Assembly: GCA_030407085.1 (NCBI GenBank)
Contig: CM059587.1
Span: forward strand, 22,913,001-22,977,000
From: Trichopria drosophilae
Lineage: Eukaryota > Arthropoda > Insecta > Hymenoptera > Diapriidae
Direction: 5' to 3'
DNA length: 64,000 nt
The position numbers and the translations under genes were made by a program. The notes beneath the pieces are model-generated. The model had not been told where the DNA came from, did no database searches, and worked only from the letters and a program-made list of their open reading frames with translations. Below, piece by piece: positions 58,601 to 64,000 of this stretch. The first letter of the stretch is position 1. Every line of letters starts with the position of its first letter.

Positions 58601-59150
58601 TATCAAGCGCGTGCGCAAGTAATCTGAATCGAATTCATAGCTCCGTATCCTACATTGCCCACCCGAGTACGGTCGGGTGGAATCGCATTATGGCCGGATA
58701 AACATCAAAGCAGATATTTGACTTGCCTTCTTGCAGTCACCGGCCGCGATTTCGCAGTCTTTTTTCCTGAATATGCTTGGCAAATTAAAGTCAATACGAA
58801 AAATCTTCATATCTTTTATTTTAAATCGACGATGTTAAATGTACATTTTAAAGTACTCGTTTCCATCTAGATCGATCGATATACACGTGAATCATTATTA
58901 GTAAGTAGATGCATAAATTGAGGAGTAGATACGTACTTACGTTTACTAATTTTATATAGACTGGGACTTAAATGTGATTTGCATAAATTTAATTTATGAC
59001 TATTAATTCAAATCTCTGCCTCAACTAGAAACGACGCAAACTCCTGTCTCGTAGTAGAACGCGAAAGCCGTAGTTGACGCGAGTAAGACGTTAGTATATG
59101 CATATAGATGCGTTTGTTATAATACAATACCGGGATATGCATGCATACAA

Positions 59151-59182
<32 letters not shown>

Positions 59183-62100
59183 GGACAAGTTAGTATTCGT
59201 GTATCACGATAGCACATGCTGAGGAATTCACTGGGATATGCCACTGACAGACTAGTATCATTAATCATCCCAAAAGCTGCAACAATCCCGCAATTCAGAC
59301 TCGTATTTATTAAATCTTATACTTTAGTATTGCACGTGCAAGCGGTGATTGAAAAAAGCTTTCACTCCATTTCCCATTTTCAAGATCCTAAATTCAATGC
59401 CACCTCGACTTATTAATAAAACGCGAGGAAAATTGATTTCCGTGAAAAGAAAGGCTCGCAACGCGAAAGTTTCCCGGATATAGTCAACTCCGAATTTACG
59501 ACCGCGCTAATTACACGGTGGCGCGTAGAACTTTCAGATCGTACACGGCTGCTAGTCTGTCCCCGTAAAAGCTCGCGAGACGCAAGAGGAGCTCATTACG
59601 CTTTTTGCATTTGGACTTCTCGCACGCGGGGTTGGGCCGCGCCAGGGCGCATTAATGGGCATCCGGCTGCCACCGCAATGCCTGCAGGCTGAAATGGCGC
59701 AATTAATTACTGGAAATTAGTCGACGCGACCCACCCTTTGGTATTAGCGGGAGTAGAAAGAGAGGAAGAATTACCGGAGTTGGATACACCCTCCTACGCA
59801 TGTTTCGCGCTCAAGGCCCGGAATGGTAGCAATCTTGAGAGTTTTTGGATTAAAAAAAAGACCACTATACGTGCTTTCATAACGTAAAACTTGCTGAAAT
59901 TTCGGCTTTGATTAATGTCCTTGCTAGGAAGGGACGGTAAAGCATAAAGTTTATTTTTGTACAAAGATCTTATTTCCGGTAGATGAAAGGGGTCTGTTGA
60001 AAAGTTGGACTTTCCTACTATTACGGCTTTAGTTAGCATGGATGAAAGGCCCCTTGCAACCTCTAATGGGAGAAAATAGGTTATTTCATGATGAGCATTG
60101 AGTTTTTGAACATAATGCAGGTCTATTACTTTCAACAATAACATTACCAATAATTCGTTTTAGAGAAAGAAGATGAAAGAACACAATTGTATAGTTTGCA
60201 TCATTATGAAATCATCACCAGCTACTAGCGACATTGATATGGATGATGCTCAATGATTCTTCGATACCATCTCTTCTTTCGGAAAGAATAAAAGAAATAG
60301 GTCAGGATGGACGTAATATTTGAACATAAAGAGGTGCATATTATAGAAATGCGTGTTCGTAATTGGACAACATGAACGATTTATTCTTCTCTGAAAGGAT
60401 TAGAAAATTTAAGATTATGCGTGTTCTGCTTGAAACCCGACCGACGCGTATAGATGCTTTCAGCAATAATGCGATACGGGTAACACTTACTGGGAAACTG
60501 CAATTGAATACATGCTGAGCTCTACAATGATAACCACTGCCATGTCCATCCATTAGCGTAGTCCAATCACGTGCGTTGAATTACACCAATGTGTGCCCTT
60601 GTATGTTCAATATTTACGCCTTCACCCGGTATACATATAACATTCATAACACTACTGCCTCCCCTACTGGCTTTTCGTATAACTATACATTTACCGGTTA
60701 CCTAACTGCCAAACAACTTGAGCAAATAGAGGTGTCTCGGTAGTTATTAATGGTATATTGTGCATGATGCCAACGAATTTTAATTATGGTAGGGACTTCT
60801 AATTGCTCGTGCAATATTCCCAACTTGAGTCGCAGGCGAAGGGTAAGCGCTCAAGTACTTCTAAGTCCTCTTCCAGGTTCTATGCGATATTCTAGAAAAC
60901 GAAGGTAGGCAAATAATTAATTTGCCTTTTCCTAGAGAAAGGCGACCTGTATTACACTGAAAGTATAAACAACAAAAATGTTTTAATATACTGTATTAAC
61001 GACGGAAATGTGTTCACCCGTAGATTGATTTAGACCATTTCGAGTAAGATTTCCATTTTTTCGGATTAAAAAACTGCTTAACATGATAGGTCGCATTTCA
61101 AGAAAGAAGCAACATCTGCAATTAAAAATAAGAGTTCTCATTTAAAAAGAGTAAGTCACCGACTATATCATCGCCAATGGATGGAAATGGGCCTCGTATT
61201 AGGTGTCTGAAGAGCTTAGACTTAGATTTTTTTTAAACATTCGATACGTATTTTTATTTATGTTTGCTTCGACCAGTATCTCTCTAGAGGTATGATATAA
61301 TAAGAAAGGTATAGCAAGGCGCATGCTAGAGAAGGGAGAAAAATCGAGAGCGACCATCCACAATTCTGTAAGATTTTTCAGACTACTGTATTGTTTGTGA
61401 ATTCTCGGAATCGAGAAAACTTATTGTTTTGTGATTGGCTGTTCACTGCGCATCTGCCTAATTGCTACACCTTTCTGATTATACCATGTCTAGAGGTATT
61501 CTGAATCCACACGTTTGGGACACTGTATTATATGTTATACAGGAGGGTACGTTTAAGCGCCTGCATTTCGCATATTCTGACAGGTACATATAAAAACAAA
61601 AAATTATTGACCAATCATGATCCCGATTATATGGTTTATGTACCCGTATTCTGTAAATCGCTATCAACAATATCGTCACCGTTATGGTCCATAACGACAA
61701 TTTCAACCAATCAGAGGCCCAGGATATTGTCGGTATATTATCTTCCATAACGTCTACGGATTGGTAATAACGAGTAACAGAATAGCTTTTGCCAATCTCA
61801 TAATTTATTTTTCTTAATACTTACCTGTCAGAATTCAAGCCCAAGGTATAATAGCAGTAATATAGCCGTTTGTTTGTTTACATATCGACCTGTGTTTCTT
61901 TCTAGGAATAGTATAATAAAACGGAACTTGTCAAAGGATTGTTGATTCCCTGACCCACGTGTGCGTAACGCGACTACGATCAGAATACACGGGTGTGTCT
62001 TCAACCAAAAAGAAGTTTTATAAAAATTCCCGGTGAAACTTTTCACGACATAGTATTGTAGCTATTTGATAGTGTCAAAATCCGTTTCAAATGAAATTCG

Positions 62101-63756
62101 AGCGGTTTGTTTTAAAGTTTTGAACAATTGCAGTTTTTGAGTTTCTGAATATTTCCACTGTTTTCTGCCGTTAAACTCAATCCATAAATGATTGTGTAAC
62201 CATTTTATTTACTACATGCCTTACATTGTTAAGATTCCCTTAATGTTTTAAATCTATTTTATGTTTGAACACTATACAAAAATTATTTAAAATGGGAAGG
62301 CGAAAAATATCCCAGAGTCAATATTTATTTTGGGATAAACCGGAAGTAAGGGCGACAAATTTGTCGGTTTTTGAAAATGTTAATGTTCTGGTGCCATCCG
62401 TACCAAATTAATATTTTGTTTTAAAAAAGTCTCGCAAATGAAGAGTCATGTAATTGTTTTATTTGTTTGATTGGGTGATACATTTTCATAAAAATAAATC
62501 AGTTGAAAGTACAGCAGTAAATTGACTCCAGGGCAATTCAAACAACAGCAGTCTTAAAGAAAAGCTCAGATTAATGATAATGCATTTTAATCTAGAAAAA
62601 TGTGTACCTTATACGTTTTCGAGAAATTGACAGGGGTAAATACTATGCTTGCCATAAATCGGGTATACACGTGATAACATGTTAACATTTGTGGATAAAC
62701 TTAAAAAAGCAGAAAAAATAAGATGCTACTTCTTAATGTCAGTATAGTCATAGAAATAAATCACTGAAGTTAGGAACTTTAGGACCCTAAAGAATGAATC
62801 TGTAGTTAACATCGACTGTTAAAATGATCGGGCAGGGTTTTATTAAAAACAAATTTTGTCATTATGGTGAAATCTCCGAAACAGTATGAAAGTTAATCGC
62901 ACTTTCATAAAACCTCGTTTTGGTCGAGGTCAACCGTGAATAAAGGAAAAGTGTATGGAAATACAAACAATATAGTGTATGCAATAAAAGAAGTTATGCA
63001 AGGCGTATGGTATTTTTTGATAGTTTCGAGGGATAAACCGTTTAGTTTTTTTAACAGTAATAATAAATTTTATTAATTTATTTTATTTATCAGTGCATTT
63101 CGATTTTTAGCATGGTAGACAAAGAACGAGAAATTGGCCAAACAGTTTCATTCTTTCTTATAATCTATCGCTGTTCCAATTTTGAACGGCTTCTTTTGTC
63201 AGGGCGATGTTCTCGAATTTTCACAAAATTAATTCAATTCTTCCTGGCGACAGCGCAGGGTGCGAGCGGTAACCCAGTTACGGGATTCGATGCGTTAATT
63301 TCATCGCTGGCGACAAACACGCGAGAATTGCGAAAGTGTACGAGCTGCGGACAACGGAAAGGAGATGGATAATGATTTATTGGCTTTCAACCTTGACGTA
63401 TTTCCTGTTATCGTGCGAGGGAAAACGTCAATTATTTTATATTAAGGGTATATTGACACATCGATGCGCAGCGCGTTAGGTATTTAGATTCTGTTCTGGT
63501 AAATTGTAGGATTTAAAATGCCATTTAAATAATTGTCTAACCTGTAAATATCCTCCAGCGCACGTAGTTGCGTTCACCAGTACTCCAACCTTGAATTTCT
63601 TAAAGCGTACTCGAAGTATCCAGTCTCGGGGAGTGCCTCGAAATGCTCGGAAACGATACCAGCACGTAAGTGGTTTGCCCCAAGTTTCGGGTTGCACGCC
63701 TGGACTAGAAACGTCTTCGTATATATCCACTGTCTTGTTGCAGCGCTCTCGTTCCG
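55671..63756 (-). CDS. multi-CUB, LDLa-domain type I membrane protein (3' two exons)
   Basis: Visible exons are 63756-63542 and 58133-55671, joined in phase 0 so that GGYLQ runs into IIDGNTK within one CUB domain. They give 891 residues; the 5' end is off the window. CUB1 is about 5-150 and CUB2 about 165-291 (CYVQSPAYPGIYPRALHCKY). CUB3 is about 308-446, with two more CUB-like domains to about 770. An LDLa-like Cys cluster follows (DCAFNCPGGAGCIPLRLLCN), then one membrane helix (about 853-876) and a short tail, RKRSRSRDIQVSY. An Asn run (NNNNNNN, about 541) lies in the fourth CUB. CUB and LDLa domains bind ligands outside the cell, so a receptor or endocytic co-receptor is likely. The plan recalls Drosophila CULD, a CUB/LDLa protein of photoreceptor endocytosis; orthology is not proven, so no symbol is given. 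Confidence 0.85.
59155..59182. repeat. (TA)n microsatellite in the CUB intron
   Basis: A run of about 14 AT dinucleotides. Confidence 0.9.
59440..59730. promoter_or_regulatory. candidate conserved non-coding block (enhancer-like)
   Basis: This stretch is clearly richer in G and C than its surroundings and has no long ORF. It has dense homeodomain-like ATTA/TAAT cores in GC context (GCGCATTAATGGGC, CGCAATTAATTACTGG) plus GCCTGCAGGC. Such blocks in long insect introns are often conserved regulatory elements; here that is inferred from composition alone. Confidence 0.3.
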
Positions 63757-64000
63757 CTGAAATCAGACATTGTTACCCTTAACTTCCTGTGAGAAATGAT
63801 TACAGTTTAGGATTTCGCTACATGGTAAAACTTTGATAAGCTTACAACGTAATATTTCATCCTAATACCCCTTTCCGACACTCTTGGGAAATTCCAGATT
63901 AAAATTCCGTATCTCGAATCAACATTAACCACTATATTTTCTATTTATTTCTATGACTTATTCGTTGTAATTGATCTGTGATATAAATAAAAAATACATT
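63757..64000. other. intron upstream of the first visible CUB exon
   Basis: The sequence before the acceptor GATTTCAG (minus strand) is intronic. Further 5' exons of the CUB gene lie beyond the window. Confidence 0.5.

Larger units (their letters stand above)
58134..63541. other. 5.4 kb intron of the CUB gene
   Basis: The donor is CAG|GTTAGA (minus, 63542/63541) and the acceptor is CTTTCAG (58140-58134). It contains the GC-rich block at 59440-59730 and a TA microsatellite at 59155-59182. Less AT-rich segments near 58380-58760 and 63230-63370 are also unlike the rest of the window. No ORF here looks coding. Confidence 0.6.

Noticed and set aside
61479..61748. An 89-codon membrane protein on the minus strand in the CUB intron
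   Set aside because: It has one hydrophobic run but no splice partner, no similarity to the other membrane exons, and an overlapping ORF of equal quality on the other strand.
1..64000. CRISPR arrays, operons or ribosome binding sites
   Set aside because: The window has spliced eukaryotic genes. The tandem repeats present belong to transposon arms and lack the regular unique spacers of a CRISPR array.

Overview
The window is AT-rich insect nuclear DNA with spliced genes, long introns and many transposons; nothing in it looks bacterial. Which insect cannot be read directly. The style of the serine protease homologues and of the GC-richer intronic blocks would suit a hymenopteran, but that is inference.

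Region 1 (about 1-23.7 kb) is a plus-strand tandem cluster of secreted S1 serine protease homologues. The last exon of one gene (1433-1648) is followed by two complete five-exon genes (6323-12527 and 13475-23649). I built both complete models by matching splice phase at every junction. All three lack the catalytic serine, with a different residue each time (Ala, Trp, Leu), and both complete genes also lack the catalytic histidine. They are probably non-catalytic binding or cofactor proteins. Their introns and flanks carry MITE-like elements (TA- and TTAA-flanked) and a decayed antisense non-LTR retrotransposon.

Region 2 (23.7-41 kb) is gene-poor. On the minus strand two similar single-pass membrane exons (26615-26798 and 36201-36351) end at the same splice phase. 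The second joins in phase to an exon rich in N-glycosylation sites (29414-29607). The intron between them holds a 4.1 kb DNA transposon (31380-35478) with an unbroken transposase-like ORF, and just downstream of the second exon two TTAA elements lie back to back.

Region 3 (41.5-52.1 kb) is a nested repeat complex. It contains a 5'-truncated LINE, a large inverted-repeat element with a tRNA-derived SINE inserted in it, and a second, inverted partial copy that lacks the SINE but carries a 2.27 kb foldback transposon. Because the two copies are related, each insertion has its empty site in the other copy, so both target duplications can be read directly. A small single C2H2 zinc-finger gene (47357-47542) lies between the copies.

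Region 4 (52-64 kb) holds the 3' part of a minus-strand gene for a multi-CUB, LDLa-containing type I membrane protein, with a 5.4 kb intron containing a GC-rich, possibly regulatory block. Its 5' exons lie beyond the right edge.
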